From Fratercula arctica (taxonomy: Eukaryota; Chordata; Aves; Charadriiformes; Alcidae): DNA of 64,000 nucleotides. The notes beneath the pieces were generated by a model. The model was not told the DNA's origin, made no database searches, and was given only the letters and a program-made list of their open reading frames with translations. The position numbers and the translations under genes are program-made. Below are positions 39,461-50,142 of the stretch, piece after piece; within the stretch, counting starts at the first letter, position 1; the number at the start of each line of letters is the position of its first letter. The stretch is taken from positions 31,677,589 to 31,741,588 of the forward strand of contig CANTUZ010000011.1 of NCBI GenBank assembly GCA_947846985.1, written 5' to 3'.

Positions 39461-42400
39461 GTGTTGTAACTGACAGAAGAAATCATTATGCCACAGCTTT
39501 GGAACAAAATTAAAGTTGGTCAATATCCTGAGATCTGGCCAAGTAACTCCATTTCACTTTTCACATGACATCTTGTTAAAATTACTGTATCATATATAAG
39601 ATGACTATCTAGAGATTCTGCAAGTATGGGAGCCAATGAGCATAGACATTGTATCAACATATTTCAAAAGATATCTAATTTGTGTAAATTCATGTAGACT
39701 TGATGAATAAATTTTTTTAGGCAGAATGATAAAAGAAAAATACAGAAGCGGATTCTGTATCTTACTCATGTTTCCTAACAAACAGGCAGCAGTTGATCAA
39801 TACCTGTCAACAGGATGAAATGGGAAAGGATTAGTGTAAACAGCTTCAGATGTGAACCAGGATTGAAACGTACGCACTTGACTTCTATTTTTTAGTCTAC
39901 GTGAATCTTTCCTTACCAATGTGCTTCCTTGCCCTCGTTTGGTATTGTATTATCATATCTTCTGAAACTGCTGCAAATCCTACCAGAAGAACATAATTGC
40001 CTTTTCACCGTAGGCAGGCAAAACACAGATAATTGGAAGTCACCAGATGTCACATAATATGAAGTCATACTCTATTTTAATAGCATTTAGATTATACTCC
40101 TCCGTAGGCAGGAGTAAAATTCAACTAACATGGAAGTAAAGGTTAATTGTAAATGCTTTTGCCTGACTGCTGAAAACAGAGCAAGGCTGCAGGCTGCTGC
40201 AAGCCCAGCAAGAAATCTTTCTAGTTTTAAGAACTAGGCTGATGGAGGTAATGCCCTTTAGCAAGCAGCCTAAATGAGGTGCTAATCAGAGGGATGTCGG
40301 GGGGAAGTGAGCGTGCACTGAGTATAGAACGGATCAAAAGAGAGATGAGTAGCCAGTTGTCTCCAACTACAGTAAGAAAGGCTACCGAAGGCACCAAAAG
40401 TGCCACTTTGCAGAATGGGCACACCACGTTGTACCTCCAGCACGTGGTAACCTTTTGTCTTCACAGCATACTAATAACGTACAACATCCCATTTTTAAGA
40501 CAGGTCTTTGATTTTCTTGACTAGCAAAGAATAAGGAAAAGGCTGATTCCAGGATTAGAACAAAGGCTTATTCTCTATATTTGCCAAACTTGCAAAAGTC
40601 ATAAGCCCTGAGGCATCGGTTTTTATCAGTGCATTTCAAATCATTTAGCAGCATGAAAAAATTAAGCCTGTTGAGGTAAGTGCTACTAATCAGAATGGTA
40701 AAAGGAACAAAGCAAAAACCCGTGCAATGTAAGAAAATTAGTAGGGGAGCCAAACAGTCCCACCACCTTATATCCATTAGGGTGTTGCTTCATTTCTCTC
40801 CAAGAAGAGTATTCTGTTTAGTTTTACCTCCACATATTTCAACACAAAACCATATGTTTCTGTTTGCATGGGAAGAAAATTAAATTCCATCGTAATCACA
40901 GCATGGGCTGGAGTCCCAATGCACACTATTAAATTCTGCAGCGCTCACGATGCTCCTCTTACTCAGTCTACTGTGGAGAACACGCTTATCTGACCCTGCC
41001 AACTCCCAAAGCCACAGATGTGAGGATAAGAAAGCGTTCAGTATGCTGAGCGCTAGAATAGCAAATGCCATTCCCACGTGCTGATGGCTGGCCCCGAAAT
41101 TCCAGTTGGGAATGCCCAAGCTTCAGAAAAAAAGAGCCTGTTCCCGGGCCGTCTTCGAAGAAAAAGTTCTTAGGTGTTTTTCCGCTGCTTAAGCAAAGTG
41201 TTGAGAGAGCTTAAACAAACCAATGCCAATAAAAATTGTACTAGAATGACAGCTGGGGCCAGAAGTACAGCAGTACAGCTGGAGTGCTGGCGCCTGTCTC
41301 GCGAGTGTCATGGCAGAAGAGAGCCCAAGAAAAGGCAGCACACGGGGTACCTTGGAAAAAGAGTTGAAGAAAACACGCACAAAAAAAGACAGATCTGGTC
41401 CTTTAGAGCTTCCTGTTCTCCTACATAACAAAATACTTTAAAATAAAAAATAGTCAGCATTTCACTCTTTTCCAAGATTGTTGAGCCTTGCTAGTGTCAA
41501 CAGTATATCCTTGTAACGGTGCCCACCATACGCTGTACTCTCAGGGGGAAAGAAAAAGAAAGCTTAAAAAACGGACCAGGAAACTCCATTTTTTGCTAAG
41601 AAATGTAAACAGTTTCCAGTGGCATATGCCTTCGTTGAATTAATTCAGTTTGCCTTTTTACTGGCTTGGAATTCATCCCAGTAGGAAGGAATAAAAATTA
41701 TTACAGCATATCTATTTCAGAAGGTCCCACATGATACAAGTGCCGGCACTGCTATATCCACTCCTGCGTCTGGAAAAATCCCTAACTCCTGTGAACAACC
41801 CATTCAGCAGCTCCATCCGGGCCCTGCACGGCTGAGGCCCCGGCACAGACAGGATCAGAGGGCACTGGGCAGCGAGGGGGGCTTTGGTAGTGCAACTCTT
41901 GCACAAAGGTCAAGGCACAAAAGAGGCATTCTACAATTTGTGAAATGTACTGGTTTTCCGTGTATTCTTGGTAATTGGTTCCTGAGACTAGAAACATGTT
42001 TATTTTCCTTAAGTAACACTGCTTGCTATAATAAGCAACCATAGCTGTAATATACAACCTATCCACCTTTATCTTCCATTGCACAAACTGCCAGGACAAA
42101 GTTCTGTTTGTTGTACCGTTGCAGATACCGTTAACTACGACAATACGCGCGTTCTGCAGGCCAAAAGAAAACCCCCGCTGCCAAACTGCCTCAGATTATC
42201 TGGTCACTTAAAAGATCTGACTGCATTTCCTTTGAGTACATGAAATTATGGATTTATACAAAGGAATCAATTAATTCTGGAACATAACATTGTCCCTATT
42301 ATTCAACTATGAAAAGGCAAAACCATGTGTTTTCTAAAAAAAGTATTACCTTTGATACAAGCCTCATGTCATTCATTGTGCAGCTATTTTTTCCTTATTT

Positions 42401-43101
42401 CTTTAAAGCCATTCCTGCAGTAGTCATATTGACAGGCTGTGCACAACTAAGCATGGCTTTTCACTGCTTTGCAAACAGATGCCAATCATATTTAATCCTG
42501 ATGTCAGATATCTGAAATTCATTGTGTTTGCAAACATCAAATAATTCAGTCCTTTTATTTTCAAGCCATTCTGCTGTTTGCTCCTCTAAGTTGCCATGCA
42601 AAATGGCTCAAGTGCCACACGAAAATACAGCTTAATAATCCTTGCCATGTATGGAGAAAGGAAGAATTACACAGATGTTTAATTATCTTAATGAGGTTAT
42701 CCCCAAAAGGCTTTTGTAACCTCAGGCCTGGCAAAGAGTGTTCTGAAAACCAAAATTCAGTCTCTGCTAGAAGCGTACACCAGGCTTGAAATGTAACGCT
42801 GCACATCATGGCCTCCCCACAAAGCCCCCTCGTGGGAGGACCTCGGCAGAAGCGGGTGACCACTGAGGGATGGGAGGATCTGGGTGAAGTTCAGATTAAG
42901 GGCCAAACCCACGTTTCTCTTCTCAGTTCCAGCTCATGACTCAGGCAAAAGCCGCAACTGGACATCCATTACTTTGTTCACAACGGCCCATTCATTATCT
43001 CCTGTCAAATACAAAGGATCTCTTTAATTGTCCGGCACAACAAACCAAAATTCTGTGGGATGCTATCTGCTCTAGCCTGATTTAACTGAATCATGCTGTT
43101 T

Positions 43102-43105
<4 letters not shown>

Positions 43106-43133
<28 letters not shown>
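43106..43133. repeat. 28-base T run
   Basis: An uninterrupted run of 28 T on the plus strand (A on the transcribed PTPRG strand), flanked by TTTTGCC and GGTAGAG. It is the longest homopolymer in the window. It could be a slippage microsatellite or the tail of a lost retroposed element; no flanking target duplication or element body was recognised. Confidence 0.95.
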
Positions 43134-45878
43134 GGTAGAGCATCATTCTAATTGCTGCTTTTCTAATTTTCAGGTTTCAGAGTCACGGACAATGCTGAGC
43201 AGCTGCGTATGTAACAGTTGCAGATCAAAGGTACAATTAGTCTAATGCGGGCACCAAAACAGAGGAAAGGATGATCAGGAAAATGAAAGAGGAGAATGCA
43301 AGCAAGCGTTCAGCGACAGAAGAAAATCATTAGTGTTGGCCGATACCACCAGACAAGAAGAGGCCAATGCCATTTGGAAAATAATGACATGGCCTCAGGA
43401 GAGGTGTGTGTGTATGTGCGTGTGAAATAAGCACTAAAAGAAAATGAGCCTTGCTGTACTAATTGGCCTCGCACTTTCCCTGTAATTTCTCCTGTGTTCC
43501 CTGTTCTCCTCTAATCATCCACACTCATGAGTACTTCCCCATTCAGTTATCTCCTTACAACTGCTAATTTGATGCTATATAATTAATTTTACAAGTGTAC
43601 ATTGTTATGAAACAATTTTCTACTCTTTAAAATGATTAAACTTTCTACTCACAAAAACATTTTTGAAACCTTGGCAGCTTTTTAAAAACTGCTTTCCTGG
43701 AGAAAAGATGCATCCAAAAGTTTGTGCCCTCCATGGAAAACAGAAAGCTGCGGGGTTCCTTCTGCTCACTTTGGAAGTGGCCTTCACCCTCTTTTTAACT
43801 GTCCTGATGGTCAGGAATAATTTCAGACATTTCTGGCAACATCCTCTTGGTTTTGCTAGTCGTCGTCTTGATTTCAGGTTTACCTTGTTATGGAAAACCT
43901 TTAAGGCCCTTTCTTGCTTATGTCTCTGGTTTCACTGAACTCAACTCCTTTCATGAGCTAGGTCAGGTCTGTCTGTCTGAATTGCAAATTTCCATATTAC
44001 TACGGAAAACAATTAAGCTGAAGCAACTAGTCTTATGCTTTGTGCTGGTGCTCGATGGGCCAATTCACCATCTGTGGGTTTTGCTTGCATATGTCTTTGG
44101 TAACCTAGATTCAGCCTGGAGGAAAGCTCCTTCTGCATTCTCCAGAGTCTTCTCACAGGGATAGCACTCCCAGCAGGCCAGCCAGCCTTACTCAGACACA
44201 TCTAGTGAAATATTTGGGCCAATTTCAGGTTATGTAGATCTCAGCTATCCACTGCCGGAGCCTGGGGACAAAAGATGCAAAGAAAAGAAGGACTTGCCTG
44301 GAGAGACTTTGAAGGACAAGGTCCTCGTACCTGGTATAAAGAGATTCAGACTGAAAGCCTCTGTCCAAAAGCCAGTTAAGAAACATCTCAAAATGTTCTC
44401 AGGGTTGAAAAAAAGTAGTCCTTTGTCTGGACAAGGAGTCACCATGTTTGTGCCCAACCTAACTTCTTCCACCTGGAGGTCAAGGACAGGGAATGAACCT
44501 CTACCCCGAGGAAAATGGCACAAGTGGGCCCTTCTTCATGTCTGAATAGTTATTCCCAGCCCTTTTGCTGCTGAGCATCCTCTTCAGTACACTGAGGGGG
44601 CTGGGAGAGGCTTTTCTGGGAAGCTGAAAATATGGTACAGCTCCTTCTCCTCATCCCGGGTACGTCACCAGAGGTTTAACTAAGATTTAACTAAGGCTAA
44701 TTTGGGTGAAACAGGCAACTCTCTCACTTATCTTTTCCCCCAGCTAACGTGCTGGTTATTTCAGATGCCATTTTTGTAAGACACGGTGATCCAAGTAAGT
44801 TATCCTCCCTCCATCTATAAGCATGGAATGCCTAATTTGCAGAGGGCTTTCACGACTGATCATCTTTGTGTGCAGTCTTCAGGCAGGGTCACTTCAAGCC
44901 TGCAAGTGAGCAGAGCTCTTAAAAGAGGCTGTCTAGTAGGAGGCAAAGCTGTATTGAACCACCTTCAGTGATAGTTCTCTGCACACTAAAAAGAGACAGA
45001 AATCGCTACCGACTACGGGGACAAAAGTCACAATAACCAGTAAGTAATTCTTAGCAATATTAACAATATTTCCCTATCTATTGATTTTCATTGTTTTCAT
45101 CTTAATTTCACCATGCAATAAAAACCAATCTAATAACAATCCCTTTGTCATGAGCTAAGAAACAAGACCAACTACCCACCTTTCCTCCAATTTATTAGGC
45201 TGGGAATAAGCTATGAGGCCTTTCTAGGCCTTGTATAAGGGACATTGTACTTGGGCCATCTGAGAAACTGGCACACGAGAAACAGTGAAGCAGAAGGCAG
45301 GAAAAACGTAAGACATCTATCCAGAGGCACGTTTACCCAGGCAGATTGAATTGCTAGGGCCTGAACCTAAATGGTGCTGAATGCCTACTCCCAACGTTGC
45401 AAAACATGGCTGGGACAAGCTCCCTCCTTCCTGACAAAAAGGTGATTAGGGCGAGTGGAATGTTGAAAGCTGGCTGACAGGCATCTCAGACCATACTCAG
45501 TGGGAGCACTGGACTTTGAAGAAGATTTCCAGTTGAGGAAAAACTGCAGTGTATTTTTTAAAAAATCAGCACAACCTGGTGCAGGTTTCTTGGCTTCCTC
45601 ATCGTTCATCTGTTCTCTTACAGAACAGTTATGATTCACAGCATTAGAGTCAGGTCAGCATTTCTGTAACAAATGTTATTAAAGATTGGATATAGCTTTG
45701 TGTTTTAAATTGTTTCTGAGCTATAACTGAGCGCACAATGCCGGCATTTTTGTGTTTATAAATGTAGGGAAAAATAAATATGTAAGGTTTTTTCACAGTA
45801 CTCTAACTCTAGAGCAGCTTTGATGGAAAAACAAAATTACAAAACAGTCTACAGATTAGCAAAATAAACAATAACAGT

Positions 45879-45906
45879 AAAACAAAAAAACAAACAAACA
45901 AAAAAA
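45879..45906. repeat. A-rich CAAA microsatellite
   Basis: A-rich run with three C-AAA units (CAAACAAACAAA) between longer A runs. Simple repeat, with no element attached that I recognise. Confidence 0.85.
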
Positions 45907-46929
45907 TGTGCACTCTCTTATAAATGCTGTGGTAATAAGACATAATCACTCAGATAAACTCGTCGCCGTATCTAAATCTCAGTCCTTACTCTACAAATAA
46001 ATCCATACGCATGTACTCCATTTGCTCCTGGCAGTTATAAGATCTGTTTTCCTCACCAGTACCTGGAGCTTCCCAAGCAGAGAAACATGTACGTACGCAC
46101 TGGACTTCCTGCACAGTGAGCTGGAAGCACCATGAGATATTTGTTTGCACAGGCCTGTACAGCAAATCCTGACCACGCAGAGCTCGGTGCACGTGCAGAT
46201 TACCTGGGCATGCTTCCAAAAGGTCGTATTTGCTGTGTACAGACTGTGGAGCTGGTACATACGTCCAGAGTTGGTGTGTACAGGAGTATCGGTAATTCTC
46301 ATCAGGACAAACATAGAAAATACGTGAACTCTGCCTGGCTAAGTTTTTGTTGTTATTTTTTTTTTCTCCGCAGGGAAAAAGAAGGTAACCCTAGTACAAA
46401 AGGTGCCTTGTCTTGGAAGATCAGAGCATGTAGGTTTTGTGGTGAGAAATAAATCAGCGATGATCCTGTATTCGGGAGAATATCTCAAAGCCCAATCAGG
46501 GAGAATCCTGCAGACAAACTAAATTAGCTTACAGCATATATAGCAACCTTCCCATGAAACACCAGCTCGGCACAGCAACCACTCTTCCAAATTAATTTCA
46601 CAGCTATAGTTCACTGCATTCCCCTCTCTCCTTTTTTTTACTTAAAAAACCCTGAAATTATTAATGCAGTATGTTGGGGGGTTAACATTTTTCCTTATTT
46701 CCTCTTCCAGTAAGTAGTACAAGGAGCATGAATCTGTCCTAATAAAATAAAAGGATGATCCTTCCCTCAAGTAACAGTTTGCGGGTTGGGTCCTGTGATG
46801 ACCTGCCCATCGGAGGAAGCCAGGCATCACAAAAATATTGTATCTACTGGAAATCAGTACGGAATTTGGTTTGTGTAACTTTCCAACAGTCTTATGCTGG
46901 TAAAAACAGTTTCCCTGGAGGTCACTCAC

Positions 46930-47728
46930 CTGGGTTAATGGTGATGAATTTGTTATCTGAAGGGTATTCCTCTGGAAATCTGTCCTCCTTTGGAGGAGGT
47001 CTTCTTGTTGTCTCTGGTCTTCTTGGGATCTTCCCCAGGTAAAGTTCGTTGGTGAACGCTGGCGGCACTTGGGTGGAAGGGAGCAGCTGGGGCTGAGTGT
47101 CTGCTTCGGCAAAGCTCTCCTCCTCGGGGCCTCCAGCTGTGGGGGCAACATTTTGGTTTGTCTCGTCACCCGATATGGTTTTATTTCCTTCCTCGTCAGC
47201 AGTCCGGTTGGGGAAAGCCGTGGCCACGTTGGCCTCTGTGCTATTGCGTGCCTCCGTGGCTGCTGTCACCCTGTTTTTCTCCTTCTTCTCGGCATCCTTT
47301 TCTTCCTCTTCCTCATGCTCCCGCTCCCCATCCTCACTTTCACTCTTTTCATCCTTCTCCCCCTCCTCGGCTCCCTCGCCGTCCTTTGTCAGCGCCGAGT
47401 CCCGCTCTGGCCCGGGGGAGGCGGCGGCAGCGGCCTCGGTGGCGGCCACCACTGGCCGTCCCGCCTGCTTGCTGGGGGCGGCCGCCGCGGGGAGCCGGGT
47501 GGGCCACACGCTGCTGGGGAAGGAGGAGATGCCACCACCACTGAAGCCCAGCCCTGCCAGCAAGGTGCTAGTCACCACTGAGGCCACGGTGGCCTGGCTG
47601 CCGCTGGAGGAAGGCCCCATCCCCGTGGCCATGGACACGAAGGAGAAGGGGAGCCCCGAGGAGGTCCAGGTGGAGGAGCCAGAGCTGATGGGAGCCATGT
47701 CAGCTGAGGAGGCAGGAGATGCTGTGGG
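46930..47728 (-). CDS. PTPRG: PTPRG exon: mucin-like, acidic extracellular stalk (799 bases)
   Basis: The largest exon here encodes 266 codons plus one base of the extracellular spacer between the FN3 domain and the membrane. The acceptor is CCTCCTCAAG|CCC and the donor CCAG|GTGAGT. In order, the peptide has: a Ser/Thr/Gly-rich part (about residues 1-70, containing [18 protein letters not shown], typical of PTPRG); an Ala-rich part (about 80-103); a nearly uninterrupted Glu/Lys/Asp tract (about 116-152, with [11 protein letters not shown]); a stretch with three N-glycosylation sequons (NST, NRT, NKT; about 162-184); and a Pro/Arg-rich end ([19 protein letters not shown]) before FITINP. It is probably disordered, heavily O-glycosylated stalk. 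GC content and CpG density are far above the flanking introns. It enters in phase 0 and leaves in phase 1. The frame would close two codons into the intron. Confidence 0.97.
47273..47383 (-). repeat. PTPRG: Acidic low-complexity tract coding region in the PTPRG stalk
   Basis: These bases encode about 37 residues made almost only of Glu, Lys, Asp, Gly and Ser (including [18 protein letters not shown]). On the plus strand it appears as a run of TTC/CTC/CTT triplets. Purine-rich coding repeats like this can gain or lose units by slippage. It is part of the reading frame and not a mobile repeat. Confidence 0.85.
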
Positions 47729-48574
47729 CTTGAGGAGGTCACCAGCAGCAGAGAGGAAGAAAACACAGCAGAGAGCATCAGCAGATATCCTGACATGCTG
47801 CCTGGGGTCATTTTCTTATGCTTTTCCCTCCCTTTCCACACACATGCCATTCTGGTTGCTATTCTCTTAAAATGAGAGATTTACACCAGCTGGATGCAGG
47901 GCTGAGCCGGGAACGGGACATGCCACAGAGCTACATGGCAAACCACGAAGGGAGGAAACCTCCCTGCATTCACCACTTCCAAAAATCATTATCATCAAAA
48001 ACATCTTTATCCTTATCTTTATTTTACAGCGGGACGTTCTCCACCCACGTCACCGGTGACTTGTGAGTAATGTTTCCTCTCAGGGGTGAGGAGGACGTAA
48101 AGGAGTTTAATGAGTTTAGCTGCATTACTCATGGTGCTTTAATCCTCAGGATACAGAAGTTTAAAAATACAGCATTACATAAGGGCTGTCCCAAAATAAG
48201 GGCTATGCTGCCAACGTGAGCATCCACGGCTGGTGGGTCTGCTCTGACAGGGAACTCTGGGTCTTCCCACACACATTGTGAGTGCCTTGAACAGTACTAT
48301 TTTTATTTCCTTAATTTACCCATCATCATTATTCTCCTAAGGACTGGTGCTGCTGTGAGGCATTGCTGTTATTAGGAATGACCTGCAGCATGGCCAGGTG
48401 GGTACTCGTGAAGGACTTGGAGAGCATCAGCAGCCCTTCAGCAAGTCACCACGATCTCTACCAGGACCACCAGGCCGCGGCACACACATACAGACTCAGC
48501 TTTCCCCATCCACAGGGCTCTCTCTGGCCACCACCAGCGACCCAGAGCCAGGGCTGGCAATGCCCACTTCCCTC

Positions 48575-48665
48575 AGGGAGCTGAGAGGAAGCAGGGAATG
48601 AACCATGGACTTCGCATCTTCTGCACCTGGCCACTATTATTCTGTCAACCCAGTGCATGCACGCT
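48575..48665 (-). repeat. Possible MIR-like SINE fragment
   Basis: The plus strand contains GGAAGCAGGGAATGAACCAT, then CTTCGCATCTTCTGCACC, similar to the tRNA-related half of a MIR element in reverse orientation. It lies about 100 bases from another MIR-like relic in the same orientation, so the two may be separate insertions or parts of a rearranged one. Weak similarity. Confidence 0.3.
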
Positions 48666-48775
48666 CACACGTGGGTCTCTGTGCACACATGTGTATGCTC
48701 TACTGGAATTAAAAAACCTTAGCATACACTTAAAAAACTAGGCAATTCCTGAATTACATGCAGAAAAAGACACTG

Positions 48776-48862
48776 AAGTGAGCTGACTAAGGACACGGAG
48801 TAATTCTGTGGAAGAGCCAGGGTCAGTAGTTCTGCCTGGACAACCTGACCACGCTCCCTCTC
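48776..48862 (-). repeat. MIR-like SINE relic
   Basis: The plus strand reads GCTGACTAAGGACACGGAGT, then TCTGTGGAAGAGCCAGGGTC. This resembles the reverse complement of the MIR core, with several substitutions. No target duplications are visible. Confidence 0.45.
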
Positions 48863-50092
48863 TGACTTACTGAAAAATGCCTCACATTACTGAATTCATC
48901 AGCAAGAGCAGCTTTAGCTGGAAAGGTACACATTAGAAAAGGACAAACAAGGGTGCTACTGAACGTTGAACAAAACTGTCAAGTGTTTATTTTTGGAACT
49001 GAAATTTATAACTTAACAGTATTTCTGCATCTCTCTGCAATTCCTGGTTTCAGGCAGGCCGTGTAGCTGAAATGCTGCAGCAAACCAAGAAAGGCTGCTT
49101 TCTCACGTTATTTTTGACCAGCTGCAATCACAGAGAACCTGAGATCTCAGAAGAAAACCTGTGCTTTAGAGATCTCAAGCCAAAACTTTAAATAAGCATC
49201 TAAACATTCGGGATACTTATCAGTGTGAATCCCTAAGGCACTGTGAGATTTGCTTTTCGCTGGCATTTACAGTCTCAAAGCTGTACTGAATATTAAAATT
49301 TGACAGCAGATTTTATACGTCTAGAATACCTCTATACATCATTAAACCAACATTAATCATTCAAATTCAAGCGTTGTATATGTTATTTGCTTACTAGGGA
49401 GTATATCAAACTGGAACAGAAAAAAATCAGAAGCAATGTACTTAGAGTAAATTCAATAGTATGAATTCAGTCCATAAATTTGACTGAACATTTCAGCATA
49501 CCAAATACCAAGAAATGTAGGTTATGTATGGTTTATGTTAAATAACCCAATAAGGTGCTTTCAAAACTGAAACAGTGTATTGCAGTTTTACTGTAAATGT
49601 ATCAATATTTCTGATTCTGGAAGACAAAAGTCAGCTTCAGTGACTCGTTAGAGTCTCACCTGAGCTGCAAAGAGCTTGTTAAGGCTTTATTCACACAAAA
49701 GCAGGTATCCTTAGAGCACTGGAAGATCAAAGATACGTGAAGTCTTATTCCTGTTGCACATATTTCTGGTCATATAGTTAATAAAATAAATTAAATTTAT
49801 TTCCACGGCCATCATTAAGATTACAAATGAGTTCAGCAGGTATTTGGGAAGATTTTTTAACCCTTGATTCTCCAGTGGTCGAAGCCTCTCGGAGCATGAA
49901 GCTAGAAACCCAAAACCCTTCCAATATCTTAGGGATGTTATAAAACCTTTTGTGGCGGGTCTGAACAACCACCTCCCCAGGAAAGCCCTCTCCTGCCGCA
50001 GATCTACAACATCGTGCTGCCACCTGGTGGGAATGCCGCCCCGAATTCCTCTGCCCATCCGCGCTCCGCAGGGGTTTATGGCCATGACTTAC

Positions 50093-50142
50093 CACTCCTG
50101 TTTTCACAATTCTGGTCCCCTCGAAAATTCGAGTAGTGTTAG
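50093..50142 (-). CDS. PTPRG: PTPRG exon: short linker after the FN3 domain (50 bases)
   Basis: A very short exon, found by splice-site and phase logic rather than open-frame length. The minus strand reads a pyrimidine-rich acceptor TTGCTTCTCAG, then CT completing an alanine codon split with the previous exon, then sixteen codons. The peptide is ANTTRIFEGTRIVKTGV, including an NTT glycosylation sequon. The donor is GTG|GTAAGT, close to the vertebrate consensus. The exon ends in phase 0 and joins the stalk exon, which begins [10 protein letters not shown]. The resulting TGVPTASP junction agrees with the known PTPRG protein. At 50 bases it is near the lower limit for efficient exon definition, so strong flanking splice sites make sense. 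Confidence 0.93.

Larger units (their letters stand above)
38869..46929 (-). other. PTPRG: PTPRG intron between stalk and transmembrane exons (8 kb)
   Basis: An 8,061-base intron running from donor GTGAGT to acceptor GACACACAG. No additional exon was recognised. Reading the stalk frame into it gives Gly-Glu and then TGA. It holds a 28-base T run (43106-43133), an A-rich CAAA repeat (45879-45906) and a short GGAT/GAAT run near 39434-39460. The rest is AT-rich, unannotated intron. Confidence 0.85.
47729..50092 (-). other. PTPRG: PTPRG intron between linker and stalk exons (2.4 kb)
   Basis: A 2,364-base intron from donor GTAAGT to acceptor CCTCCTCAAG. It has no recognisable exon. Its middle third carries at least one and probably two MIR-like SINE relics in minus orientation (near 48575-48665 and 48776-48862). 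The remainder is AT-rich with no clear element. Confidence 0.85.

Noticed and set aside
46642..47169. A 175-codon minus-strand open frame in a different frame from PTPRG
   Set aside because: It runs across the stalk-exon donor into intron, in another frame, and its peptide is unlike any family I know.
47097..47870. A 257-codon open frame on the plus strand over the PTPRG stalk exon, plus overlapping frames of 128-170 codons
   Set aside because: It lies exactly antisense to the real exon. The GC-rich, low-complexity coding sequence there has few stop triplets in other frames, and the translation is a Ser/Pro-rich mirror of the Glu/Ala codons without similarity to a known protein.
47985..48070. 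Possible additional MIR-like fragment with TTTATTTTACAG and GGTGACTTGTGAG
   Set aside because: The two short phrases fit the reverse MIR pattern loosely, but the sequence between them does not. It is too weak to annotate as a repeat.
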